NCBI GenBank assembly: GCA_964469055.1
Contig: CAYXXN010000013.1
Span: 1-28,840, forward strand
Direction of reading: 5' to 3'
From: CAYXXN01 sp964469055
Lineage (GTDB): Bacteria; Acidobacteriota; Thermoanaerobaculia; Multivoradales; JAHEKO01
Length of the DNA stretch: 28,840 bases
Shown here piece after piece: positions 8,062-16,614 of this stretch; within the stretch, counting starts at the first letter, position 1, and every line of letters begins with the position of its first letter. Both the position numbers and the translations under genes were made by a program. The notes beneath the pieces were generated by a model. The model was not told where the DNA came from and did no database searches. It saw only the letters and a list, made by a program, of their open reading frames with translations.

Positions 8062-9989
8062 GAGCCCGCGACGGCGAAGTTCTCGAGCAACTGGGGATCG
8101 ATGCGCACGTCCAGCTCCTCGCGCCGCTGAGCGAGGAGCGACGCCATCAATTGCCCTACCCTCTGGTCGGAGAGCCGTTCGCGCGTCGCTTCCTTGGCCG
8201 TCGCGAAGGCGGCGGGATCGAAGCGCGTGCGCTCGGTCACCTGGAACACCACCACTTGATCGCCCGCGACGAGAGGGCCGCCCGTGGCACCGGGCTCGAG
8301 CCCGAGAGCGGCGTCGGCGAGGGCCGCGGCTCGCCCGAAGCTCCCGATCGGATCCCGCCGCCCGAAGGGCCCGGCTTGCTGGGCTTCGAGGCCTTCGGCC
8401 GCCGCTGCCTCGTCCAGGGTGCGGCCGGCGCCGAGTGCCGAGACCACCTGCTGGGCAAGCCCTCGCGCCAGCTCCAGCCGCCGCGCCTCCGCGGCCGCCT
8501 TCTCGACGGCCGGGCGCACCTCGCCCAACTCCGGCAAGCGCGGCGGCTGCGCTTCCACGAGCTGCAGCACGGCCCAGCCGCGCGGGACGCGCACCGGCCC
8601 CGAGACGGCGCCGACGGCGAGCTCGAAGGCGGCGGCGCTGAAGGCTGTACCGCGGCCGATGCCCGGAACGGCGTCCTCGCGGCCGAAGGGTTCGGTCGTG
8701 GCGACGTTCACTCCCGGGCCCGCCGCGGCCGCCACCTCCTCGGCCGTGGGCTTCTCGCCGGCCAACCGTTCGGCGAGTTCCCGGGCCCGCCCCTCGGCCG
8801 CCGCTTGCGCCTGCTCGCCGGCGAGGCGCTTGCGGATCGCCTCGGCGACCTCCTCGAACGGCTGCTGGCCGCCCGCCTGCTTGCCCTCTACCTGGATCAG
8901 GTGAACCCCGAAATCGCTCTTCACCGGTCCGATGAGCTGGCCGGGCTCGGCGGCGAAAGCGGCGGCCTCGAAGGGCGCCACCATCTCGCCGCGCCCGAAG
9001 AAGCCGAGGTCGCCGCCGCGCTCCTTGCTGCCGGGATCGTCGGAGAACTGCCGGGCGAGGGTCGCGAAGTCCTCGCCGGCGTCGAGGCGGCCCTTGAGCT
9101 CGACCGCCAGCGCCTCGGCCGCCGCTGCGTCGCGCTCGGCGGTGGTGCGGACCAGGATGTGCCGTGCCTGCACCTGCTCGGGTCGGGCGTACTCGGCGGG
9201 GTTCTCGTCGTAGACGCGGCGCACCTCGCCTTCGTCGACGGTCGCGGTCGCCGCGAGCTGGCTCTCACCGGCCAGCAGGTAGCGCACGATGCGGCGCTCC
9301 GGCAGGCGGAAGTCCTCGCGATGCGCGGCGAAGTACGCGGCGACCGCCGCCGCGTCGGGCATGACCTCGGCGGCGAAGCGGCTGGCGGGCACGGCGACGT
9401 AGCGGATCGTTGCCTTCTCGGCGTCATCGCGATAGGCCCGCTCGACGTCAGCGGGCGGCACGAAGACGGTCTCGGCGAGCACGGTGCGCACTTTCTGGGT
9501 GAGCAGCTGATCGCGCAGCGAGGCGTGGAACTGGTCGGCGGAGAGTCGGTTGGCCTCGAGCAGCTCCTGGTAGGCCTCACGGCCGATGAACTTGCCGTCG
9601 CGCTGCAGCTCGGGCATCTCGAGAATGGCGCGGCGCACCTCCTCGTCGGTGACCGTCAAGCCCATTCGCTCGGCCTCGGAGAGCAGGATCCGCTCGTTGA
9701 CGAGCTGGTTCAGGATCTGGAGGGGCAGCCCCATCTGCGAGGCCATCTCGCTGGTGAACTCCGCACCGTAGGCCTGACGATAGGTGCTCTCGGCCTGGCG
9801 GTACGTGCGCTCGAACTCGCGATAGGAGATCTCCATGTCGCCCACCGTCGCCGCCGCCTCGGCCGGCAGCCGGCCGCCCCTGCCTACCGTCCCGCCGAAG
9901 TCGACGAAGACGAAGAGCACGAAGACGAAGATGACCAGCCAGAGGATCCAAGAGAGATACTTGAGGTTGTCGCGGAAGACCTTTAGCAT
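8058..9989 (-). CDS. PpiD/SurA-like membrane-anchored peptidyl-prolyl isomerase
   Basis: 643 residues. A single N-terminal membrane anchor (about 13-31, WILWLVIFVFVLFVFVDFG) follows the basic cytoplasmic start MLKVFRDNLKY, the PpiD arrangement with the bulk in the periplasm. Residues about 45-180 form a SurA_N/PpiD-type helical chaperone domain (VGDMEISYREFERTY, NQLVNERILLSEAERMG). Residues about 272-368 are a parvulin domain (QVQARHILV, FSDDPGSKERGGDLGFFGRGEMV, FGVHLIQVEG). Two later segments, about 445-520 and 565-625, look like degenerate parvulin repeats, as in PpiD. The likely role is folding of secreted and outer-membrane proteins near the Sec translocon. The ATG at 9987-9989 has a GGGAGG-like ribosome-binding site upstream. 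The downstream PLP enzyme is coupled by a 4-base overlap. The divergent neighbour is the FecR gene. Confidence 0.88.
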   Translation of the reverse strand: MLKVFRDNLKYLSWILWLVIFVFVLFVFVDFGGTVGRGGRLPAEAAATVGDMEISYREFERTYRQAESTYRQAYGAEFTSEMASQMGLPLQILNQLVNERILLSEAERMGLTVTDEEVRRAILEMPELQRDGKFIGREAYQELLEANRLSADQFHASLRDQLLTQKVRTVLAETVFVPPADVERAYRDDAEKATIRYVAVPASRFAAEVMPDAAAVAAYFAAHREDFRLPERRIVRYLLAGESQLAATATVDEGEVRRVYDENPAEYARPEQVQARHILVRTTAERDAAAAEALAVELKGRLDAGEDFATLARQFSDDPGSKERGGDLGFFGRGEMVAPFEAAAFAAEPGQLIGPVKSDFGVHLIQVEGKQAGGQQPFEEVAEAIRKRLAGEQAQAAAEGRARELAERLAGEKPTAEEVAAAAGPGVNVATTEPFGREDAVPGIGRGTAFSAAAFELAVGAVSGPVRVPRGWAVLQLVEAQPPRLPELGEVRPAVEKAAAEARRLELARGLAQQVVSALGAGRTLDEAAAAEGLEAQQAGPFGRRDPIGSFGRAAALADAALGLEPGATGGPLVAGDQVVVFQVTERTRFDPAAFATAKEATRERLSDQRVGQLMASLLAQRREELDVRIDPQLLENFAVAGS

Positions 9990-10044
9990 CGCGGGGGTTT
10001 CCCTCCCTTCGAATCAGGGCGGAAGGGGACCGCGCACTCTAACA

Positions 10045-10062
10045 GCCCAGGGGCGGCTGGGC
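10045..10062. other. Inverted repeat in the ppiD-like/fecR divergent region
   Basis: GCCCAG (10045-10050) and CTGGGC (10057-10062) form a 6-bp dyad with a six-base centre, roughly midway between two divergent transcription units. It could be an operator or a leader hairpin. Dyads this short are common in DNA this rich in GC, so support is weak. Confidence 0.25.
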
Positions 10063-10095
10063 AACGGTCGCCGGCGGCACTTCGGCCGGCCGGCG

Positions 10096-10112
10096 GCGGG
10101 CGACGCGCCCGC
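10096..10112 (+). promoter_or_regulatory. Leader hairpin just upstream of the FecR gene
   Basis: GCGGGCG (10096-10102), loop ACG, CGCCCGC (10106-10112) is a perfect 7-bp stem. It ends 3 bases before an AAGG ribosome-binding motif (10116-10119) serving the TTG start at 10130. A stable stem this close to the ribosome-binding site could limit initiation of the first gene of the mre operon. The structure is visible; the regulatory role is inference. Confidence 0.3.
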
Positions 10113-10129
10113 TCCAAGGTATCGCTTTC

Positions 10130-11338
10130 TTGCCTCGACAAGCCCGACCTCGCTACCGCGGCTGGTACACGCTCTCCGTCGACACCGTGCGCGGCTGGGT
10201 GAGCGTGCTGCTGCTCGTCGGGGTGGCATGGGCCGGCTGGCGAAGCTACGACTACCTCGAGGCGCGGTACCTCGAGGGCAAGGTGGCGCGGGTGCTGCGC
10301 GAGGCGCGCGACCTCGAGACCTCGGTGCGCGCCGAGGGTGGAGCCCACGCCTACCGCGCCGACTACGACACGGCGCTCGACCACCTGCGCCGGGCGCGCA
10401 GCCAGCTCGACGAGCAGAAACTGGCCGGCGCGTTGCGCAGCGCCGAGCAGGGGCGCATCGTGTTGGCCTCGCTGCTGCGTCAGCTCCACCGTCTCGAGAG
10501 CTCGGGCGAGGCGCAGTTCATCAGCGTGCACGGCGCTGTCGAGTACCGACGAGGCGAGCGCGGCGACTGGCAGACGGCGCGCCTGCGCGACATGCTCTAC
10601 GCCGGCGACTACGTCAAGACGGCCGGCAGCGGCTCGGCCGAGATCATGGCCATCGACGGCACGGTGTACACGGTGCGCGCCGACACCGTGATCCTGATCG
10701 GTCGCACGAACTTGCTCGGCGCCGAGACCGCCGATCACACGATCAACCTGGCGCACGGCTGGGTGGACCTGTCGACCTCGCTCGCCCGCAGCACCGTGGC
10801 GACCCCGGAGTCCGAGGCGCGCGTCGAGAAGGAGTCGACCGTCGTCGTGGCTTGGGACGAGCGACTGCGGCTGGGCAAATTCGCCGCCTACCGCGGGACG
10901 ATGAGCGTCGACGCGGCGGCCGGCGATCACCGCCGCCTGCGACCCATGGAGCACGTCGTCCAGCGCGGTGCGCGGCTCTCCGACGCGCAACGCCTGCCGG
11001 CGGCGCCGATCGCCGTCGACCCGGCGGACGACCTCGAGGTGCGGCTCGGCAGCGCCGCTCGGCTGGTGCTGTCGTGGCAGCCGGTAGCCGGCGCCGAGCG
11101 CTACGCCCTGCAGGTCGCCCGCAACCGCCTCTTCGTCAGCAAGATCATCGACACCGCCGACCGTCGCACGACGCAGGCCACCCTGGGTCTGCGCGGCGAT
11201 GGCACGTTCGTGTGGCGCGTCGCCGCCTACACCCCGGATGGGATGCTGGGTCCGTGGAGTCAGCCCCGGCGCTTCCGGGTGTTGGCCGCCCCGGCGGCGC
11301 TCCCCGAGGATCCCTTGCAGCTCCCTGGAGGAAGCTAG
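10130..11338 (+). CDS. Membrane-anchored FecR-domain protein with C-terminal FN3-like domain
   Basis: 402 residues, start TTG at 10130, since no ATG or GTG lies further upstream in frame. A short basic N-terminus leads to one membrane helix (about 23-37). A helical, probably coiled-coil stretch (about 45-125) follows. Then comes a FecR domain (about 130-265) with FISVHGAVEYRRG, LYAGDYVKTAGSGSAEI, DGTVYTVRADTVILIG and a HGWVDLSTSL strand. Residues about 300-385 form a fibronectin-III-like sandwich (LVLSWQPVAGAERYALQVA ... GTFVWRVAAYTPDG). FecR domains are periplasmic. The classic ones transmit signals to ECF sigma factors, but no sigma gene is near, and in this fused context a structural or envelope-sensing role is more likely. 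The stop is 6 bases before mreB, so this protein leads the elongasome operon. Confidence 0.85.
   Translation: MPRQARPRYRGWYTLSVDTVRGWVSVLLLVGVAWAGWRSYDYLEARYLEGKVARVLREARDLETSVRAEGGAHAYRADYDTALDHLRRARSQLDEQKLAGALRSAEQGRIVLASLLRQLHRLESSGEAQFISVHGAVEYRRGERGDWQTARLRDMLYAGDYVKTAGSGSAEIMAIDGTVYTVRADTVILIGRTNLLGAETADHTINLAHGWVDLSTSLARSTVATPESEARVEKESTVVVAWDERLRLGKFAAYRGTMSVDAAAGDHRRLRPMEHVVQRGARLSDAQRLPAAPIAVDPADDLEVRLGSAARLVLSWQPVAGAERYALQVARNRLFVSKIIDTADRRTTQATLGLRGDGTFVWRVAAYTPDGMLGPWSQPRRFRVLAAPAALPEDPLQLPGGS
11327..11331 (+). promoter_or_regulatory. mreB ribosome-binding site
   Basis: GGAGG lies 13 bases upstream of the mreB ATG at 11345, inside the last codons of the FecR gene. The spacing is longer than ideal, but this is the only strong Shine-Dalgarno match there and it supports the 11345 start. 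Confidence 0.5.
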
Positions 11339-11344
11339 AACGCA

Positions 11345-12370
11345 ATGGGCTTCGCCTCTCTCTTTCGTCACTTCTCGAGCGACCTGGCGATCGATCTCGG
11401 TACGTCGAACACCCTGGTCTACGCGCGCAACAAGGGCATCGTCGTGCGCGAGCCCTCGGTGGTCGTCATCAACGAGCACACCAACCGCATCGAGGCCGTG
11501 GGCAGCGAGGCCAAAGCCATGCTCGGTCGCACGCCGGGCAACATCCGTTCCGTGCGGCCGATGAAAGACGGCGTGATCGCCGACTTCGAGGTCACCGAGC
11601 GCATGCTCGAGTACTTCATCAAGAAGGCGCATGGGCGCAAGATGTACGTGCACCCGCGCATCGTCATCGGCGTGCCCTCGGAGATCACTCAAGTCGAGAA
11701 GCGCGCCGTGCGCGACTCGGCGATGCGCGCCGGCGCCTCGGAGGTCTATCTCGTCGAGCAGGCGATGATGGCGGCCATCGGCGCGGGCCTGCCGATCACC
11801 GAACCGTCGGGCAACATGATCGTCGACATCGGGGGCGGGACGACCGACGTCGCCGTGATCTCGCTGGCCGGCATCGTCTACAGTCGCTCGGTGCGGATCG
11901 CCGGCAACGAGATGGACGACGCGATCATCCAGTACCTGAAGCGCAAGTACAACTTGCTGATCGGGGAGCGCACCGCGGAACGAGTGAAGATGGAGGTCGG
12001 CTCGGCTTGCCAGCTCAAGGAGCAGATCAAGGTCGAGATCAAGGGCCGCGATCTGGTCGCGGGCATTCCCCGCACCTTGGTGACGAGCGACGAGGAGATC
12101 CGCGAAGCGCTGGCCGAGACGGTGGCGACGATCGTCGACGCCACCCGTCAGGCCCTGGAGCGGACCCCCCCCGAGCTCGCCGCCGACATCATCGACAAGG
12201 GGATCGTGCTGTCGGGTGGGGGCTCGCTCTTGCGCGGCCTCGACCAGCGCCTGCGCCAGGAGACGGGGCTGCCGGTGGTGCTGGCCGAGGATCCGCTGTC
12301 GTCCGTCGTCCTGGGGACGGGTCGCGTGCTCGAGAACATCGACCTGCTGCGCAAGGTCGCCATTCGCTGA
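11345..12370 (+). CDS. mreB: Rod-shape actin homologue MreB
   Basis: 341 residues, near the usual 335-350. MreB polymerises on the inner face of the cytoplasmic membrane and directs the lateral wall synthesis complex. The actin/Hsp70 nucleotide-binding motifs are clear: phosphate-1 loop DLAIDLGTSNTLVY near the start, phosphate-2 loop IVDIGGGTTDVAVIS near residue 160-175, and an adenosine-type motif GIVLSGGGSLLRGLD near 290. The N-terminus GFASLFRHFS can form the short amphipathic helix used for membrane binding. VEQAMMAAIGAGLP and GNEMDDAIIQYLKRKYNLLIG are typical MreB blocks. mreC begins one base after its stop. Confidence 0.98.
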   Translation: MGFASLFRHFSSDLAIDLGTSNTLVYARNKGIVVREPSVVVINEHTNRIEAVGSEAKAMLGRTPGNIRSVRPMKDGVIADFEVTERMLEYFIKKAHGRKMYVHPRIVIGVPSEITQVEKRAVRDSAMRAGASEVYLVEQAMMAAIGAGLPITEPSGNMIVDIGGGTTDVAVISLAGIVYSRSVRIAGNEMDDAIIQYLKRKYNLLIGERTAERVKMEVGSACQLKEQIKVEIKGRDLVAGIPRTLVTSDEEIREALAETVATIVDATRQALERTPPELAADIIDKGIVLSGGGSLLRGLDQRLRQETGLPVVLAEDPLSSVVLGTGRVLENIDLLRKVAIR

Positions 12371-12371
12371 C

Positions 12372-13211
12372 GTGCGCCGTTCCGTCTGGCTGTTGCTGGC
12401 CCTCGTCGCGGCGCAGTTGTTCCTGATCTCCGGTCAGCTGGCAGAGCGGGCGGAGCAGAGCGGCCTGCTGGGGCGCGGGTTGCTGGCGGTCGTGGTGCCG
12501 GTGGGTCGAGCCCTCGATCGCGCCGCCGACGGCCTGGCCGGCCTGCGCGACCGGCTGGCGACCCGCAGCCTTCTCCTGGAGGAGAACCGACGGCTGCGCA
12601 GCGAGAACCTCGTCCTGGCGCGCGACACGCTGCGGCAGCGCGCCCTGGTGGGTGAGGTCGAGCGGCTGCGGCGGGCCGCGAACTACGCCGGCGCGTGGGA
12701 AGGCGAGCTGCTCACGGCCGATGTCGTCTACATCGACCACGCTTCCTGGTTGCAGACGGCGCTGATCGTCGTCGAGCGGGCGGGGGTGCGACGCAACCAG
12801 CCCGTCGTCTCGGCCGACGGCCTGCTCGGTCGCCTGGTCGCCGTCGAGGGGCGTTACGCCAAGGTGCAGCTCCTCACGGACCGCGCGGCCAGCGTGGGCG
12901 CGATGGTCGAGCGCACCCGCCGGCAGGGGCTCGTGCGGGGAGCGGGGCAGGGCGCGCTCACCCTCGATTTCATTCCGCTGCAGGAGGAGCTGGCTCCCGG
13001 AGATCGCCTGCTCACGGCGGGCATCGACGGCATCTACCCGCGGGGTTTGCCGATCGGCACGGTGGCCTCGGTGACCTCCGGTGAGGGGATGTTCCACCGC
13101 GTCGAGGTGACGCCCGCCGTCGACTTCGGCCGGCTCGACCAGGTCTACGTGCTCGACGCGCCGCCGCTCCCCGCCGCGGCTGGCGGAGAGATGCTCGAGG
13201 CCAGCCCGTGA
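12372..13211 (+). CDS. mreC: Rod-shape determining protein MreC
   Basis: 279 residues from the GTG at 12372, one base after the mreB stop. The order is a short basic N-terminus (MRRS), one membrane helix (about 4-20), a coiled coil (about 55-95, rich in LLLEENRRLRSENLVLARD), and two periplasmic beta-barrel domains with VVYIDHASWLQTALIVVERAGVRRNQPVVSADGLLGRLVAV and GIYPRGLPIGTVASV. These are standard MreC features. MreC bridges MreB/MreD to the PBP2-RodA synthase and activates PBP2. The open frame extends upstream into mreB, but the sequence before 12372 is mreB coding in another frame. The TGA overlaps the mreD start. Confidence 0.96.
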   Translation: MRRSVWLLLALVAAQLFLISGQLAERAEQSGLLGRGLLAVVVPVGRALDRAADGLAGLRDRLATRSLLLEENRRLRSENLVLARDTLRQRALVGEVERLRRAANYAGAWEGELLTADVVYIDHASWLQTALIVVERAGVRRNQPVVSADGLLGRLVAVEGRYAKVQLLTDRAASVGAMVERTRRQGLVRGAGQGALTLDFIPLQEELAPGDRLLTAGIDGIYPRGLPIGTVASVTSGEGMFHRVEVTPAVDFGRLDQVYVLDAPPLPAAAGGEMLEASP

Positions 13212-13729
13212 GAGCGCTCCTGCGCTTTGCCCTGAGCCTCGGTTTCGCCCTGGTGCTCCATCTGACGGTGACTCGGCTCGTCCCCGGGTGGCCACGTTTC
13301 GTCGACTTCTTCCTCGTCGTGCTGGTCGCCAACGCGTTGGGCACCGGCCCGCTCTTGGGCATGCTCGCCGGCCTCGCCGCCGGCCTCGTCGCCGACGGCG
13401 TCTCGGGCGGGCCGCTGGGGCTGTTCGGGCTCGCGGGCACGGTGGTGGGCTACGCTGCCGCTTACGTCGCTCAACGAGTCGTCATCCAGCGCTCCCTCTC
13501 CGCGTTCGCACTGTTCGTGGCCGCCGCCGTGGTGCAACAGGCGATCCTGCTCGCCGTCGTCGCCCTCCTGCTGCCGCGGCCCCAGGGACCGGACTGGCTG
13601 GGAGTGTTGGTGAAGGCCGGGACCACCGGGGTGCTCGGCACCTTGCTCTTCGCCGCCCAAAGCACGGCCCGGCGTCGCTACGAACGCTGGCAGCAGAGCC
13701 GTCCCAGCAGGTTACGATTGGACCGATGA
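13208..13729 (+). CDS. mreD: Rod-shape determining protein MreD
   Basis: 173 residues, small and very hydrophobic, with about five membrane helices. The pattern FVDFFLVVLVANALGTGPLLGMLAGLAAGLVADGV and GPLGLFGLAGTVVGYAAA is the usual MreD core, followed by two more helices and a basic C-terminus. MreD is an integral partner of MreC in the elongasome. GTG at 13208 overlaps the mreC TGA as GTGA, and its own TGA overlaps the mrdA ATG as ATGA, so the three genes are translationally coupled. Confidence 0.93.
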   Translation: MRALLRFALSLGFALVLHLTVTRLVPGWPRFVDFFLVVLVANALGTGPLLGMLAGLAAGLVADGVSGGPLGLFGLAGTVVGYAAAYVAQRVVIQRSLSAFALFVAAAVVQQAILLAVVALLLPRPQGPDWLGVLVKAGTTGVLGTLLFAAQSTARRRYERWQQSRPSRLRLDR

Positions 13730-15501
13730 CGGAGGTTCGCGAGCGCCGCGAAGAGCTGGTGCAGCGCGTGCCGCGGCTGCAAGTGCTCTTCGCGGTCTCG
13801 ATGGCCGCGATCTGCAGCTGCTACTGGTTCGTGCAGGTCGTGCGCGGCGACTACTACCGCGAGCTCGCCGACAACAACCGGACGCGGTCGCTCACCGTGC
13901 GCTCGCCGCGCGGTCTGATCGCCGACCGCAGCGGTCTCCTCTTGGCCGAGAACGCGCCGAGTTACGAGCTGACCTTCGACGCCACGCGCAGCGCCGATCC
14001 CGAGCGCGCCCTCGCCTTCGCGGCGCAGGTGCTGGACCGACCGCTCGCCGAGGTCCGCGCGGCGGCGGTCCCCGGGCCCGACGACCCACCCTTCCAGCCG
14101 CTGCTCCTGACCGCCGACCTCACACTGGCGCAGGTGTCGCACTTCGCGGCGACCGCCCTGGAGTATCCCGAGTTCGAGATCGAGTCCGGGCATCGCCGCC
14201 TCTACCGCCAGGGCCCGCAGACCGCGCACGTCCTGGGCTACGTCGGCGAGGTCTCGCAGGAGGAGATCGAGGCCGCCGGGGGACGGTTGCGGCCGGGCGC
14301 GACGATCGGCAAGCGCGGTATCGAGCGCGCTCTCGACTCCCCGCTGCGCGGTCGGGACGGTCAGCGGGTCTTGATCGTCGACAGCCAGGGGCGTACCCGT
14401 GCCGAGCAGCGGCGCGAGCCGGCCGTCCCAGGGAAGAACCTGCGACTGACCCTCGACCTCGAGCTGCAACAGGAGGCGGCCCGATTCTTCGCTGACAAGA
14501 GCGGAGCCGCGGTCGCTCTCGACCCGCGCGACGGCGCGGTCCGGGTGATGTTCTCGGCCCCCTCCTACGACCCGAACCTCTTCTCCCGACGCCTGGATCG
14601 CTCCGCGTGGCAGGCCCTGCTGGAGATGCCGGGCGACCCGCTGCAGAACCGCGCCATCCAGAACGCCTACGCGCCCGGCTCGGTGTTCAAAGTCGTCATG
14701 GCCGTCGCGGGGCTCTCGGAAGGCGTGGTGGGGCCGGACGACTCGGTGTTCTGCGCCGGGGCGAAGACCTTCTACAACCGGTCGACGCGGTGCTGGAAGC
14801 GGGGCGGCCACGGCTGGGTGGATCTCTACGCGGCGATCCAGCACTCCTGCGACATCTACTTCTATACGCTCGGTCAGCAGCTCGGCGTCGAGCGCATCGC
14901 GGAGTACGCCCGCCGCTTCGGCTTGGGGTCGGTCACCGGCCTCGACATTCCGGGCGAGAAGAGCGGCCTGGTTCCCGACCAGGCCTGGAGCCTCGCCTCC
15001 CGCAGCACGCCCTGGTACCCCGGCGAGACGATCTCCCTCGCCATCGGCCAGGGACCGCTCCTGGTCACCCCCCTGCAGGTGGCGGAGATGATGGCGGTGG
15101 TGGCCAATCGCGGGTCGCGGGTGACTCCGCACGTCCTCCCCAGCGAGCCGGGACCCCTCCTTCCCACGCATCTCGATCGTCGGGCGCTCGAGCTCGTGCG
15201 GCGGGCGCTGTGGGCGGTCGTCAATGACGGCGGCACGGCTGCCGGCTCGCGTCTCGAGGGGCTCGAGTTCGCAGGCAAGACGGGCACGGCCCAGGTCGTC
15301 GCTCAGAAGGGCTGGACGCGCAGCGAGGAGCTGGCGGAAGGCTCCCGCGACCACGCCTGGTTCGCCTCCTACGGCCCGGTGGGGGTGCCCGAGCTGGTGG
15401 TCGTCGTCTTCGTCGAGCACGGCGGCCACGGCTCCCAGGCCGCCGCCCCGTTGGCCAAGCGCCTCTATGAGATCCATCTCGCTCGCTCCGAGTCTGGCTG
15501 A
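13726..15501 (+). CDS. mrdA: Penicillin-binding protein 2, elongasome transpeptidase
   Basis: 591 residues. PBP2 cross-links peptidoglycan during cell elongation together with RodA. One N-terminal membrane helix (about 20-40, LQVLFAVSMAAICSCYWFVQVV) precedes a pedestal domain with SPRGLIADRSGLLLAEN and a C-terminal transpeptidase domain. The active-site motifs are present: SxxK as S319-V-F-K322 in APGSVFKV, SxN as S374-C-D in QHSCDIYFY, the form usual for PBP2, and K518-T-G-T in FAGKTGTAQV. GERAL-type pieces TIGKRGIERALDSPLRG are also seen. The start ATG at 13726 overlaps the mreD stop. The upstream open frame inside mreD is antagonistic to the mreD reading and is not coding. rodA begins inside its last 35 bases. 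Confidence 0.97.
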   Translation: MTEVRERREELVQRVPRLQVLFAVSMAAICSCYWFVQVVRGDYYRELADNNRTRSLTVRSPRGLIADRSGLLLAENAPSYELTFDATRSADPERALAFAAQVLDRPLAEVRAAAVPGPDDPPFQPLLLTADLTLAQVSHFAATALEYPEFEIESGHRRLYRQGPQTAHVLGYVGEVSQEEIEAAGGRLRPGATIGKRGIERALDSPLRGRDGQRVLIVDSQGRTRAEQRREPAVPGKNLRLTLDLELQQEAARFFADKSGAAVALDPRDGAVRVMFSAPSYDPNLFSRRLDRSAWQALLEMPGDPLQNRAIQNAYAPGSVFKVVMAVAGLSEGVVGPDDSVFCAGAKTFYNRSTRCWKRGGHGWVDLYAAIQHSCDIYFYTLGQQLGVERIAEYARRFGLGSVTGLDIPGEKSGLVPDQAWSLASRSTPWYPGETISLAIGQGPLLVTPLQVAEMMAVVANRGSRVTPHVLPSEPGPLLPTHLDRRALELVRRALWAVVNDGGTAAGSRLEGLEFAGKTGTAQVVAQKGWTRSEELAEGSRDHAWFASYGPVGVPELVVVVFVEHGGHGSQAAAPLAKRLYEIHLARSESG

Positions 15502-16600
15502 GGAGCGCCGCCCGCTGCTGCGCCGCGTGGCGCGGGTCCGCTGGGGCCTGCTGGCGGCGGCGCTGCTCCTGGCCGCCGCCGGACTGGTGACGATCCACAG
15601 CGCCAGCTCCGAGCTCGCCATCGACTATCTGCCCCGACAGCTGGTGTGGGTCGCTCTGGGCTTGGCCGTCTTCGTGCTGGCTCTCACCGTCGACTACCAG
15701 CTGCTCGCCAAGACCGCGCTGCCGATCTATCTCTTGAGTCTCGCCGCGCTGGTCGCCGTGCTCGTCCTCGGCGAGCGCGCCGGCGGCGCCCGCTCGTGGT
15801 TCGCCGCGGGCGGCTTTCAGCTCCAGCCGGCGGAGTTCGCCAAGCTCGCCACCGCGCTGATGCTGGCGCGCTACTTGGGTAGCGTGAACCGCAGCGTGCT
15901 CGCCGTGTCCGAGATTCTGGTCGGCTGCGGCATCACCTTGCTGCCGATGTTGCTGGTCGTCGCGGAGCGCGACCTGGGGGGAGCGGCGATGTTCGTGCCG
16001 TTGCTGGTGGGAAGCCTGCTCGTGGCGGGAGTACGGCCTCGCCCGGTGATCGGCGCGCTGGTCATCGCCCTCCTCGTCGGCGCCGTGGCCTGGAACTTCT
16101 TCCTGCTCGACTACCAGCGCGAGCGCGTGCTGACTTTCCTCGACCCCGAGCGAGAGCCTTTGGGCGCCGGCTACCAGCTGCATCAGAGCAAGATTGCCGT
16201 GGGCTCCGGCCAGATCGGCGGCCGCGGTTATCTGCAGGGCACGCAGAGTCAGCTGCGCTTCCTCCCTGCCCGCCACACGGATTTCATCTTCGCGGTGCTT
16301 GCCGAGGAGTGGGGTTTCGTGGGTGTCGCCGCGGTGCTCGGCCTCTACGCCTTCTACGTTTGGAACGGAGCCGTGATCGCGGGCCGAGCCCGCGATCGAG
16401 CGGGCATCCTGCTCGCCGGGGCGCTGCTCACCGCATTAGCCTTTAACGTGCTCTACAACACGGCCATGGTCATCGGGCTGGTGCCGATCACCGGCATCCC
16501 CCTGCCGTTCCTCTCGTACGGTGGCTCCTTTACGCTGGCCATGTTCATCGCGACGGGACTCGTGCTCAACGTCGACTTGCGGCGGCACGTCAACCGCTAG
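15467..16600 (+). CDS. rodA: SEDS peptidoglycan glycosyltransferase RodA
   Basis: 377 residues from the ATG at 15467, matching RodA (about 370). About ten membrane helices are visible. RodA polymerises glycan strands from lipid II in complex with PBP2. SEDS hallmarks are the first helix with TIHSASSELA, AGGARSWFAAGGFQLQPAEFAKLA, GSGQIGGRGYLQGTQSQLRFLPARHTDFIFAVLAEEWGF and TGIPLPFLSYGGSF. D272 in HTDFIF corresponds to the catalytic aspartate of SEDS proteins. The chosen start overlaps mrdA by 35 bases. It places a short cytoplasmic tail (about 28 residues) before helix 1, and no better start exists between it and the helix. Frames further upstream lie inside mrdA. Confidence 0.96.
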   Translation: MRSISLAPSLAEERRPLLRRVARVRWGLLAAALLLAAAGLVTIHSASSELAIDYLPRQLVWVALGLAVFVLALTVDYQLLAKTALPIYLLSLAALVAVLVLGERAGGARSWFAAGGFQLQPAEFAKLATALMLARYLGSVNRSVLAVSEILVGCGITLLPMLLVVAERDLGGAAMFVPLLVGSLLVAGVRPRPVIGALVIALLVGAVAWNFFLLDYQRERVLTFLDPEREPLGAGYQLHQSKIAVGSGQIGGRGYLQGTQSQLRFLPARHTDFIFAVLAEEWGFVGVAAVLGLYAFYVWNGAVIAGRARDRAGILLAGALLTALAFNVLYNTAMVIGLVPITGIPLPFLSYGGSFTLAMFIATGLVLNVDLRRHVNR

Positions 16601-16614
16601 CCGCCCTTCCCGCC

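Noticed and set aside
9835..12426. An 863-codon + frame across the FecR gene and mreB
   Set aside because: It is a shifted frame of real genes with low-complexity RRR/GDR composition. MreB is unambiguous in the other frame.
13678..15621. A 647-codon - strand frame opposite mrdA
   Set aside because: It is antisense to a PBP2 gene with all catalytic motifs, and the translation has no recognisable domain.
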